From: Verrucomicrobiota bacterium
GTDB lineage: Bacteria > Verrucomicrobiota > Verrucomicrobiia > Limisphaerales > UBA1096
Direction of reading: 5' to 3'
DNA length: 15,709 bases
Assembly (NCBI GenBank): GCA_030747575.1
Contig: JASLKI010000186.1
Location: 1-15,709 of the forward strand
The first letter of the stretch is position 1, and each line of letters opens with the position of its first letter. The position numbers and the translations under genes are program-made. This document shows positions 1 through 7,207 of the stretch, piece by piece. The notes under the pieces were generated by a model, which ran no database searches, was not told where the DNA came from, and saw only the letters and a program-made list of their open reading frames with translations.

Positions 1-657
1 CGTCCCGGCTACCTCGATCTGCTGCACCGCTACACCGAGGCGCTGCGCTCGCGCAACGCGCTGCTCAAGCGCGATTCACCCGATCTGGTGCTGCTCGACA
101 GCTTTACCTGCGAGCTTGTCGCCACCGGCGAGAAACTCATCGTCGCCCGACGTCAACTCGTCAAAAAACTCTCGCCACTCATCCGCTTGGGCTACCGGAA
201 AATCGCCGCCAAGCCGGAGGACGCCCGCATCGACTACGCGCCAAGCGTGCGAGAGGATTTTGCGGTGGACCTGGCCAAGTCGAGAAGCCGCGAGCAGCGA
301 TACCGAACGACACTCATCGGGCCGCACCGGGACGAACTCAAGCTGACGCTCGACGGTCAGCCGGCGGCGCAGTACGCCAGCGAGGGGCAAAAACGCACCT
401 TCGCCATCGCGCTGAAAATGGCGCAGGCCGACTACCTCAGCGGCATCCACGGCTCGCCACCGATCCTGCTGATAGATGACGTGATGGGCGAACTCGACGC
501 CGGACGGCGGGCCGGCTTGTTGCCATTGATCAGCCGCGTTGGCCAAGCGCTTGGCCAAGTGTTCATGACATGCACCGAGGAAAACTGGCCCGGCGAACTC
601 ACCGGAAACCTCCACCGCTGGCAGGTCGACCAGGGAGCAGTGAGCAGAAAGCAGTGA
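1..657 (+). CDS. recF: DNA replication/repair protein RecF (C-terminal part, 5' end outside window)
   Basis: RecF is a cytoplasmic SMC-like ATPase that helps load RecA on gapped DNA together with RecO and RecR. The frame is open from base 1, so the gene starts upstream; 218 residues remain and the N-terminal Walker A region is missing. Visible family marks are an RNALLK stretch near window residue 20, the RecF-typical GPHRDEL at about residue 107, the ABC signature-like SEGQKRTFAIALK at about 124, and the Walker B/D-loop PPILLIDDVMGELD at about 153. After Walker B the codons for Gly-Gln-Ala-Leu-Gly-Gln form a perfect 20-bp palindrome. The stop is TGA at 655-657. The next gene is convergent, so no downstream dnaN, gyrB or dciA neighbour is seen on this side. 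The identification is firm; only the upstream extent is unknown. Confidence 0.95.
   Translation, partial: RPGYLDLLHRYTEALRSRNALLKRDSPDLVLLDSFTCELVATGEKLIVARRQLVKKLSPLIRLGYRKIAAKPEDARIDYAPSVREDFAVDLAKSRSREQRYRTTLIGPHRDELKLTLDGQPAAQYASEGQKRTFAIALKMAQADYLSGIHGSPPILLIDDVMGELDAGRRAGLLPLISRVGQALGQVFMTCTEENWPGELTGNLHRWQVDQGAVSRKQ
539..558. repeat. 20-bp perfect palindrome made of two TTGGCCAA units
   Basis: Inside recF, two copies of TTGGCCAA (539-546 and 551-558) are joined by GCGC, so the whole 20 bp equals its own reverse complement. The symmetry ends there, because the flanking G/G pair does not match. It lies in coding sequence between Walker B and the C-terminus. Confidence 0.9.
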
Positions 658-661
658 GAGA

Positions 662-697
662 GGGGGGCTGACGCCACGGGCTATTGCCCGTTGCCCC
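662..697. terminator. Possible bidirectional terminator hairpin between convergent genes
   Basis: The 41-nt gap between recF and the converging AsmA-like gene holds the inverted repeat ACGGGC-TATT-GCCCGT (676-691). It is flanked by a G run (662-667) and a CCCC (694-697) that could extend the stem imperfectly. No clear T tract follows on either strand, so this is a hairpin in the right place rather than a textbook intrinsic terminator. Confidence 0.35.
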
Positions 698-698
698 T

Positions 699-1364
699 TC
701 AGGGCTTGGCGAAGAGGCGGCCGAAGAGTTTGTTGAGCAGCACCTTCCACGTGACCTTGGCGGCGATGCGGTCAAAGAGCGGGCGCAGGTCGCTGAGTTT
801 TTCCACGTCCTGCACGGTGTAGCCCTCGATGTTGATGTTGACGTCGCGGGATTTCCCGGCGTCGGCGAGGTTGGTGAATTTCAGCCGCTCCCACGAGAAG
901 TTCAGGTTGCCGATGGTGAAGTAGAGCGGCGACTCATCGAGCGCGAGCTGGGCCGACGACTTGGCCAAGGCGTCCGGCACGGAGATGAGGTTGCGCGATC
1001 CTCCCTTGGTTTCCACGAGGTTGAACTCGGTGATACCGATGCGCACCTGCCGGAAGTGCGGCTTGAGTTTGCGGCGCACGTTCATCAATTCCGAGAAGTC
1101 GCAGTCGATAAACAGGTCGTCGATCTTGAGCATCGGTGCGCCACCGTACTCGGGCAGATTATAAATGGTGACATTGGAGGCAGAGACGGTGGAGTTGAGA
1201 GGGAAACCGATCTCGAGTTGGCCGATTTTGGCGTCCATCCCCTGCTCGCGGAACTCGCTGACAATCCACCACTTGGCCAAGGCATCCTTCGTTAGGAACA
1301 GCCCGATTGCCAAAACGATTAGCAAGATGAGCAGGCGATACGCCCAGCGGAACAAAAACCGCAT
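699..1364 (-). CDS. Membrane-anchored AsmA-like hypothetical protein
   Basis: The protein has about 221 residues. A basic start (RFLFRWAYR) leads into a hydrophobic helix at about residues 9-25 (LLILLIVLAIGLFL), which fits an uncleaved signal anchor. The rest is predicted extracytoplasmic. It has the alternating pattern seen in AsmA/DUF748-type proteins: a domain describing a membrane-proximal beta layer (IGQLEIGFPLNSTVSASNV) followed by NLISVPDAL and a C-terminal amphipathic helix. It is far shorter than true AsmA (about 600 residues), so the family name is an inference from pattern. A GTG at 1365-1367 directly precedes the chosen ATG (1362-1364); no clear ribosome site separates the two. 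The gene lies 48 nt past the aas stop and is last in the leftward block, so an envelope role alongside lipid repair is plausible. TTGGCCAA palindromes occur at 961 and 1273. Confidence 0.7.
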   Translation of the reverse strand: MRFLFRWAYRLLILLIVLAIGLFLTKDALAKWWIVSEFREQGMDAKIGQLEIGFPLNSTVSASNVTIYNLPEYGGAPMLKIDDLFIDCDFSELMNVRRKLKPHFRQVRIGITEFNLVETKGGSRNLISVPDALAKSSAQLALDESPLYFTIGNLNFSWERLKFTNLADAGKSRDVNINIEGYTVQDVEKLSDLRPLFDRIAAKVTWKVLLNKLFGRLFAKP

Positions 1365-1410
1365 CACACGGATTTACCAAAAACCGGACCGTGTGACAAC
1401 GCGAAACACG

Positions 1411-1452
1411 GCTCAAGCACGTCGTGCTTGGCCAAGCTCGACGTGCTTGAGC
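1411..1452. repeat. 42-bp near-perfect palindrome over the aas stop codon
   Basis: Arms of 14 bp (1411-1424 and 1439-1452, GCTCAAGCACGTCG and its reverse complement) enclose the 12-bp palindrome GCTTGGCCAAGC (1426-1437). Single unmatched T residues sit at 1425 and 1438. In all, 40 of 42 positions are symmetric. In the minus-strand transcript it covers the last 11 codons and the TGA of aas, and could form a long hairpin before the AsmA-like gene. Confidence 0.9.
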
Positions 1453-3569
1453 ACCTCGCGGTGGTTCAGCTTGCCGGTGCCAAGCTTGGGCAGCTCGTCT
1501 ATCACCTGCAGGTCGCGCGGCACGCAGAGGTTGGTCATCCCCGCCGTGGCGATGGCCCCGCGCACCTCGGCCAGTGACAACCCCGGCTCGTTAGTCACGG
1601 CGACAAGTTTCTCCCCTTTCTCCGTGTCGGGCAGCGCCACTACCGCCACTTCGCATTCCTCGCCATGCTGCGGGAACGCGCCAGCCAATGCGTCCTCCAC
1701 CGCCGTGAGGCTGACCATCTCGCCGCTCACCTTGGCAAAGCGCTTGGCCCGGCCCCGGACCCAGAAGTAGCCGTCGGCATCGACGTGGATGATGTCGCCG
1801 GTATCGTACCAGCCGCCGAGCGCCTGGAACGCCGCGTTGGCGTCAGCGTTGAGGTAGCCCTTCATGATGTTCGGGCCGCGGACGAACAGGCGACCGGCAT
1901 CCGTCACGCCGTCAATCGGCTCAAGCTTCCACTCAATGCCAGGCAACAGCCGTCCCACGGAGCCGAAACGATTGTCGGCCTTGGTATTGGCGCAGATCGC
2001 AGGGGCGCACTCGGTCACCCCATACGCCTCGTTGATGCGTACGCCGAACTTGCGCGCCCATGTGTCGGCCGTGGCCTGCTGCACTTTTTCCGCGCCAGCG
2101 AGCAGGTAGCGCACATTGCGGAAGTCGTACGGATGCGCCTTGCGCGCGTAGCCGTTTAGGAATGTGTTGGTGCTGAGAAACAACGTCGCGTTGGAATTGT
2201 ACACGGCGGTCGGGATCTGCCGGTACTGCAACGGCGACGGAAACACGGTGGTGCGAATCCCCCGGCACAACGGCAGCAGCGTGCCCACCACCAGACCGAA
2301 GCTGTGAAACATGGGCAGGCAGTTGAAGAGACTGTCGGTATCCATCACGTCCACGGCCGAGAACAACTGCCGCAAGTTGGCGAGGATGTTGCGGTGCGTC
2401 AACTCGACCCCCTTGGGCACTCCTTCCGAGCCGCTGGTGAACAGGATGACCGCCGTCTGGCCGGTCGGGATGCCGAACTGCGACCGGCCAAGCGCGAGCC
2501 GGTGCCTGAGGAGCACGCCCAGCTTGGCCAATCCGGAGATGCGTTTCCGGATGTCCTCGAGGTAAATGAACTCGATGCCGGCCGCCTCCATCGGTGCCAC
2601 ATCCAGCTTGGCCTTGGACAGGAACACTCGGGAGGTAATGACCTGCCTCAGCCCGGCCAACTCCGAGCAGGTGAGCATCAGCGGCACGCCGCTGGAGTAG
2701 TTGAGTACAGCCGGGATTTTTCCGATGTACCACAAAGCAAGCAGCGAAATCACCGTGCCGTTCACGTTGGGCAGTAGCATGCCGACCCGCACCTGTTTGT
2801 CATCGAGCAACCGCCGAAACTGTCCGCTCAGCACCTCCGCGCCGACCATCACCATCCGGTGACTCAGCGTCTGGCCGGTGACGTCCTCCAGCACCACCGT
2901 GCCGGGACGCTGCCGCGCCGTCGAGGCGATCTGGGTCAGTACGTCGCCGTGGCCGTGGTCCATCTCCACTTGAAACTGATGCTCGATCATCCGCTCGCGA
3001 AGCCACTGCGTCAGCGCCTCACGCACATCACTCATGCCGCTGAATTGCTCGATCGGCGGCTGCAACAGATCGCCGAAGTGAACGCTCAACCTGGGGAACC
3101 ACTGCTTCCAGCCCGGCTGCCGCGACCACGGCAGGCGGTGCGCGTTGCGCAAGTGGCAGGTGATCACCTTGGCCCCGGTTTTGTGCAGAAGGAAACCGGT
3201 GCCCTCGAAGAGCTTCATCAGGCAGCCGGTCTCCGAGATGCGGCCCTCGGCAAACAAAATCAGCCGGCCGCCGCCCTGCAGAAAATTGGCCATCTCCTTC
3301 ACGGCGAACGGCGAGGCGTGATCCACCGGGAAGGTGTAGCGGTTGACCATCATGAACCGAAACATCCAGTGGCTGTCCGCCCTCGAGGCCGAGGTGACGA
3401 AGCGCCAGTCCTCCCTCACGCACAGGCCGACCAGCCACCAATCGAACCACGACACGTGGTTGGGGATCAGCAGCACCGGCCCCGGCGTGTCCAGCACGCC
3501 GCCACCGTGAATACGAAGGCGAAACAGGACACGGGCCAGCAGTCGGCTGATGAAGCGGATAAAAAACAT
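1413..3569 (-). CDS. aas: Aas-type bifunctional lysophospholipid acyltransferase / acyl-ACP synthetase
   Basis: Aas re-acylates lysophosphatidylethanolamine in the inner membrane: an AMP-forming domain charges ACP with a fatty acid, and a PlsC-type domain transfers it. The protein has 718 residues, against 719 in E. coli Aas, with the same domain order. The acyltransferase part (about 1-200) has NHVSWFD (N37-D43; the HX4D catalytic motif) and FAEGRISETGCLMKLFEG (from about 106), which closely follows the E. coli EGRITTTGSLMK pattern. The AMP-binding part has the P-loop LFTSGSEGVPKG at about 376-387, YGVTE at 516-520, YDTGD at 588-592 and the C-terminal GTGK with Lys700. ATG at 3567-3569 starts a hydrophobic/basic helix as in E. 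coli; the ribosome site is weak. The gene lies 78 nt past the preceding gene and is probably co-transcribed. An LplT transporter partner is not present in the window. Confidence 0.92.
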   Translation of the reverse strand: MFFIRFISRLLARVLFRLRIHGGGVLDTPGPVLLIPNHVSWFDWWLVGLCVREDWRFVTSASRADSHWMFRFMMVNRYTFPVDHASPFAVKEMANFLQGGGRLILFAEGRISETGCLMKLFEGTGFLLHKTGAKVITCHLRNAHRLPWSRQPGWKQWFPRLSVHFGDLLQPPIEQFSGMSDVREALTQWLRERMIEHQFQVEMDHGHGDVLTQIASTARQRPGTVVLEDVTGQTLSHRMVMVGAEVLSGQFRRLLDDKQVRVGMLLPNVNGTVISLLALWYIGKIPAVLNYSSGVPLMLTCSELAGLRQVITSRVFLSKAKLDVAPMEAAGIEFIYLEDIRKRISGLAKLGVLLRHRLALGRSQFGIPTGQTAVILFTSGSEGVPKGVELTHRNILANLRQLFSAVDVMDTDSLFNCLPMFHSFGLVVGTLLPLCRGIRTTVFPSPLQYRQIPTAVYNSNATLFLSTNTFLNGYARKAHPYDFRNVRYLLAGAEKVQQATADTWARKFGVRINEAYGVTECAPAICANTKADNRFGSVGRLLPGIEWKLEPIDGVTDAGRLFVRGPNIMKGYLNADANAAFQALGGWYDTGDIIHVDADGYFWVRGRAKRFAKVSGEMVSLTAVEDALAGAFPQHGEECEVAVVALPDTEKGEKLVAVTNEPGLSLAEVRGAIATAGMTNLCVPRDLQVIDELPKLGTGKLNHREVLKHVELGQARRA

Positions 3570-3647
3570 CGGCTCGGGGTCGAAAAAACTCCGCCGGTTG
3601 TAGCGGGATCAGCGCCAAACAAAAGCCAAAACCTCAGCCACAGCCTC

Positions 3648-4862
3648 TCACCCCAGCGCCGAGAGCATCCGCTCGCGATCCAGCGGCTGGATCTCCTTCA
3701 CGATCCAGTCGCGCATCGACTGGCCAAGCGCGGTGTCCTGCGGATGCGAAACAAACGCAAGCTCGACACCAAGCGCCCTGGCCAGGCGCCGCGCCATCAC
3801 CGGCCACACCACTCCTATGTCTCCCGTGACAGCCAAGCTCCCCTCCAGTCGCGCGAACCCGGACATCTCCATCCGGAACGGCACCTCGAACTGCTTGGTC
3901 TTGGGTCGGCCAAGGTTAATCGCCGCCTGCACCCTCTTGTCATCCCGCTCGGCCTGCCAGACTTTTTCCAGCGCCGGGTCGAGGTCGATCCGGACGATCG
4001 ACCTGCCCTCGAGCGACCACGTTGGCTGTCCCTCCCACGCAGCCCATATCCCGTGGCCGGTGTGCGTCTCGAACGGTCCGTCGTGAATCTCCTGCGTCAG
4101 CGCCACCGCCGACTCGATGATCACGTCGGCCTCACCGAGCATCCCAGCCAAACGCGTTGAGCGTTCGCTGACTGAAAGACTGTCGCCGATAGCCAAGCCG
4201 ACCGCGCCGCCGCCAACGAGTTGCGGAATCGTCACCAACACCGGCACCCCCGCGCGCGCGCCCGCTCCGAGCATCGTCCGCTCGTCCGCACCCAAACCAG
4301 CCACCTTCTCAAAACTCTCGCCGCGTTCCTTGGCCAAGCGAAGCACCACCTGGGCCAAGCGCTCGATGTGCAGCCCCATCGGGTAGCCGAGGTTTCCCGC
4401 AGCCTTGATGACCGACCTACCCTGCGCTTGGCCAAGCCGCTCGATGAGTCCCTCATCCAGCGCCAATTCCTCCCCGAGCCTCGCCAACGCCGGCCCGGTC
4501 ATCTCCGTCAACTCGAACGCGCCGCCGTGCGGCAACAGCGACTCGGCCACGCCAGCCTCTCGCCCATCTACGCGCTTGACGCAATCCAACACGCCGGCCA
4601 TTTCGTGCGCGACAACGGCCGAGCTGGTGGTGACACCGTCCACGATCCCGACGCGTATCAACTCGGCCACCAGCGTGGTCACGCCCTCGTGAATATTCGG
4701 GCCGCTGCCGGTGACGACGACGACTTTACCGCCGCGCTGCTTCGCCTCGACGATGCGCCCGACGGCGGACTCGATCCGCTGCAGGGCAACCGGCGGAAGG
4801 CTCTTTTCGAGTTGCTCAACAGCACCCCAATCGGGAGGCAATGGCCGTACGACTTTTTTCAT
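3648..4862 (-). CDS. Conserved protein of unknown function, deoxyhypusine-synthase-like
   Basis: The protein has 404 residues, is cytoplasmic, and shows no signal peptide or membrane helix. Notable stretches are KVVVVTGSGPNIHEGVTTLVAELI (46-69) followed by VDGVTTSSAVVAHEMAGVL, GNLGYPMGLHIERLA (156-170), PVLVTIPQLVGGGAVGLAIGD (207-227), HDGPFETHTGHGIWAAWEG (260-278), RIDLDPALEKVW (291-302) and GDIGVVWPVMARRLA (347-361). Their order and spacing recall the NAD-binding fold of deoxyhypusine synthase (HxxVDVxVTTAGGVEED, then IPVFSPALTDGSxGD, and a final VFPLL region). The lysine that carries the substrate in the eukaryotic enzyme is not evident in the WAAWEG region, so I do not assign that reaction. 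ATG at 4860-4862 is chosen because the frame upstream is the shadow of the FG-GAP gene. That gene stops 1 nt before this ATG, which implies translational coupling. Confidence 0.88.
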   Translation of the reverse strand: MKKVVRPLPPDWGAVEQLEKSLPPVALQRIESAVGRIVEAKQRGGKVVVVTGSGPNIHEGVTTLVAELIRVGIVDGVTTSSAVVAHEMAGVLDCVKRVDGREAGVAESLLPHGGAFELTEMTGPALARLGEELALDEGLIERLGQAQGRSVIKAAGNLGYPMGLHIERLAQVVLRLAKERGESFEKVAGLGADERTMLGAGARAGVPVLVTIPQLVGGGAVGLAIGDSLSVSERSTRLAGMLGEADVIIESAVALTQEIHDGPFETHTGHGIWAAWEGQPTWSLEGRSIVRIDLDPALEKVWQAERDDKRVQAAINLGRPKTKQFEVPFRMEMSGFARLEGSLAVTGDIGVVWPVMARRLARALGVELAFVSHPQDTALGQSMRDWIVKEIQPLDRERMLSALG

Positions 4863-4863
4863 T

Positions 4864-6843
4864 TCACTTGGGCTTGCGGGCGGTCCTGGCCTTGGCCGGA
4901 TACTCCCGCGCCTCGTCGTGCGGCAGGTGGTAGAAAAATCCATCCTCCGCGCCGAGCAACAAATCCGGCTTGCCGTCGCCATCCCAGTCCACAACGCACG
5001 GGCTGGTGCTGTGCGCCGCCAACTGCCGTTGGCCAAGCGGCCCCACGCGCTTGAGGACGATGTTGCCGTCGCGTGTTTCGCAGTTGCGCCACCAGTCGGC
5101 GTTGGCGGAATCGACCAACACGTCCAACCGTCCGTCGCCATCCCAATCGGCGACCGAGATTTTCCGCCGGCCACTCTTGCCAGCTAAGCCGGAATTCAAT
5201 TGGATCGGTCGGTTGTCCTCGTCCACAAAGATGCGGCGTGGCGGCAGCAACTCAAGCTTACCGGCGGTCCGCCGTCGTTTGAACAACGCGAGGTAACCCT
5301 CGTGATCCAGCATCACCAAGTCGACAAGCCCTTCGCCGGTAAAGTCCACCGCCACCGGCGTCGTGCGCCATTGGGTGACAAGTTGGTTACCTCTCGGGTT
5401 CCACCAAAACCACTTGGGCTTGGGCGGCTCGCTTGGCCAAGCGACCTCGATGGGTCGGGCAGCGGCCAGGCGCGGTTGCGTGCGGCGGCCGACGTTGCGA
5501 TACCACAGCACCTCGCCCCAGATCGAGTTCACCAGCACGTCGGGCAAGCCGTCGTGATCCCAGTCCGCCACGGAGAGCGTCGTGTAGCCCCACTTCGCCT
5601 CACACGGCCCCTGTATGCTGCCGTTGTCGCCGGCTTGAATACGGATGACTTTGCCATTGGCCTTAAGCCGTCGGCCTGCCGCCCAGCGTGGATTGGCCCC
5701 ACCGCCGAGATTCTCAAATAAACCAATGTAACCAGCGGTGTTGCCGCTCACGATGTCTTCGTCGCCGTCACCGTCCCAATCAACCGCCACTGGCGTAGAA
5801 AGCGCGCCGAACTTCACGCCCGCCGCCTCTTGCCGGAAAAATCTCGGCGCGGCAAAAAGCGGCGCGCCATCGACCACACGTCCGGTGTGCTCGACGAATG
5901 CCACACGTCCGTCCTCCTGCCCAATGATCAAATCCACGTCGCCGTCGCCGTCCCAGTCAACCGCGGTAGGCACAATCATTTGCAGATCCATTTTCAGCTC
6001 GCCGCCGTTGACCTGCCGGACTCGTTGACCGGCGAGATAGCGGGGCTGCGCCCGCGAGCCGGCATTTTTAAAATAAGTCAGCCCATCGAGAAACTCGCCG
6101 CAGACAAGATCCAAGTCGCCATCACCGTCGTAGTCTGCGAAATTCGGCGTGGGCCACCCGTAAACATCCACCGCCGCGCCGCCTGCCTCGACGAACTGCT
6201 TGGGCGCATAAACCGGCCTCGCGCTAGAGCCGGTGTTGCGCATCCAGTAAACGTGGCCGTGCAACGGGCCGTTGATCCACTCGCCTCTGGCGTTGTAGGC
6301 GTTGTCCCAGCCGTACTCAGTCCAGTCGCCCACGCCGATGACGAGATCGAGCAAGGCGTCGCCGTCATAGTCAACAAGCCGCCAGACATTGTTACGAACA
6401 TTATTCGGGTGAATGTTGCCCTTCGAAAAAAGCGACACCGACTCGGCAAATCCTCTTTTGCGAAAGCCCACGAACTCGCGGCTAGGAATTAGCACGCGAT
6501 CCGTGCCCCCAACTCGGGAGACGCTGATGTTGCGGTATCCCCTGCCCAGCCGAACGCCCGGCTTGAACACCGGCATCACGCCGCCGCCGGGATTTTCAAA
6601 AAAATAAATACCATTGGATGGCCGATCCGGGCAGGACACCAGTAAGTCGAGATCACCGTCGCCGTCGTAATCCATCGGCATGGGCCAGGCCCAAAGCCCG
6701 ACCGCCAAGTCCACGGCCAAACCGGGATTGCCGTAACGAAGTTGCTGCAGACCGGTTGGAGCCGCGCCGCCGCCTGTCACGCCTCCAGTAAACACCACAG
6801 CCAGCAGCGCGCGGCGGAATTGGTTCGTGCTGAAAAAAAACAT
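4864..6843 (-). CDS. Secreted FG-GAP/VCBS-repeat beta-propeller protein
   Basis: The protein has 659 residues, with a signal peptide of about 27 residues (basic NQFRR, then ALLAVVFTGGVTGG, cleavage probably after GGAA). Nine DxDxDGDxD-type calcium loops are visible, beginning at D58, D158, D237, D296, D355, D427, D500, D566 and D619; each is followed by a hydrophobic strand such as LDLLV or VDLII. The loop at 500 (DFTGEGLVD) is degenerate. The number and spacing suggest one or two seven-bladed-type propellers, as in integrin alpha-like FG-GAP proteins, used for adhesion or carbohydrate/protein binding outside the cell. No catalytic domain is seen and the ligand is unknown. ATG at 6841-6843 precedes the signal peptide; a GGGAG lies about 12 nt upstream. 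It is first in a leftward run of four genes, with the stop TGA at 4866-4864 almost touching the next ATG. The recurring GTCGCCATCCCA-like DNA in this gene is just the repeat coding. Confidence 0.92.
   Translation of the reverse strand: MFFFSTNQFRRALLAVVFTGGVTGGGAAPTGLQQLRYGNPGLAVDLAVGLWAWPMPMDYDGDGDLDLLVSCPDRPSNGIYFFENPGGGVMPVFKPGVRLGRGYRNISVSRVGGTDRVLIPSREFVGFRKRGFAESVSLFSKGNIHPNNVRNNVWRLVDYDGDALLDLVIGVGDWTEYGWDNAYNARGEWINGPLHGHVYWMRNTGSSARPVYAPKQFVEAGGAAVDVYGWPTPNFADYDGDGDLDLVCGEFLDGLTYFKNAGSRAQPRYLAGQRVRQVNGGELKMDLQMIVPTAVDWDGDGDVDLIIGQEDGRVAFVEHTGRVVDGAPLFAAPRFFRQEAAGVKFGALSTPVAVDWDGDGDEDIVSGNTAGYIGLFENLGGGANPRWAAGRRLKANGKVIRIQAGDNGSIQGPCEAKWGYTTLSVADWDHDGLPDVLVNSIWGEVLWYRNVGRRTQPRLAAARPIEVAWPSEPPKPKWFWWNPRGNQLVTQWRTTPVAVDFTGEGLVDLVMLDHEGYLALFKRRRTAGKLELLPPRRIFVDEDNRPIQLNSGLAGKSGRRKISVADWDGDGRLDVLVDSANADWWRNCETRDGNIVLKRVGPLGQRQLAAHSTSPCVVDWDGDGKPDLLLGAEDGFFYHLPHDEAREYPAKARTARKPK
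5429..5444. repeat. 16-bp perfect palindrome TCGCTTGGCCAAGCGA
   Basis: This is a TTGGCCAA unit with four symmetric bases on each side, inside the FG-GAP gene. Its codons read Ala-Trp-Pro-Ser, the third possible phase. It therefore cannot come from the Leu-Ala-Lys or Leu-Gly-Gln codon runs that hold most other copies. Confidence 0.9.
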
Positions 6844-7207
6844 GGGGGAAGTCTGCTCCCAAAATAGACTGCGCCGATTCTACCGGAATCGCTTCCAAAC
6901 GGAAGCCAAACGAGAGCCAAAACCCACGCTTGGCTAGGCTTAGTGCCCGGCTATCCAAAGGAAGAACACTCGCAAAACAAGACTATCCACTCCGGCGACA
7001 CGTAGGATTCATCAGGAACAGCCAAAGCCTTGTTGGCAACGAGGTCCAAACTGAAAAACTGCCACACGCCACTGGCGCAAAAGAAGATCAACTTCAGTGC
7101 AAACAGGCAGCCTAGGTAAGATACAATGCCCGAACCATTTTATGGCATAAATAGCCGACGACCGCCCGACGGTTGTTAAACCAATGCCGATTAGCCAAGT
7201 GCCTGGC
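6844..7207. other. 364-nt intergenic stretch without a supported gene
   Basis: It separates the DUF1501 stop from the FG-GAP start, both on the minus strand, so it must hold the end of one transcript and the promoter of the next. Short open frames here (for example 6930-7115 +) have no ribosome site and no recognisable protein. A 13-nt AT-rich palindrome, TTTATG-G-CATAAA, lies at about 7138-7150. No T-tract terminator, tRNA or mobile-element end was seen. Near 6900-6935 there are loosely repeated GAGCCAAA/AAGCCAAA words. Confidence 0.6.
6875..6891 (-). promoter_or_regulatory. Candidate -10 box with overlapping inverted repeat upstream of the FG-GAP operon
   Basis: On the minus strand TAGAAT (6882-6877, 5 of 6 bases of the -10 consensus) lies 33 nt before the FG-GAP ATG. 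It sits inside the inverted repeat CGATTC-N5-GAATCG (6875-6891), which could be an operator. No good -35 hexamer lies 16-18 nt upstream, so the promoter call is weak. Confidence 0.25.

Noticed and set aside
684..1295. 203-codon plus-strand frame antisense to the AsmA-like gene
   Set aside because: The minus-strand frame has a signal anchor and normal amino-acid make-up, whereas the plus-strand one has neither a domain nor a ribosome site.
2859..4160. 433-codon open frame on the plus strand, antisense to aas and the deoxyhypusine-synthase-like gene
   Set aside because: It crosses two genes with clear family motifs on the other strand, is rich in Arg/His/Pro as expected from antisense GC-rich DNA, and has no recognisable domain.
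4863..5174. Upstream 104-codon extension of the deoxyhypusine-synthase-like frame
   Set aside because: This part is in another frame of the FG-GAP gene, is Arg/Thr/Ser/Pro-rich and has no homology pattern; the ATG at 4862 fits the junction far better.
4976..6670. Recurring GTCGCCATCCCAGTC-like DNA repeats
   Set aside because: They are the codons for the DWDGDGD calcium loops of the FG-GAP protein, not independent DNA repeats.
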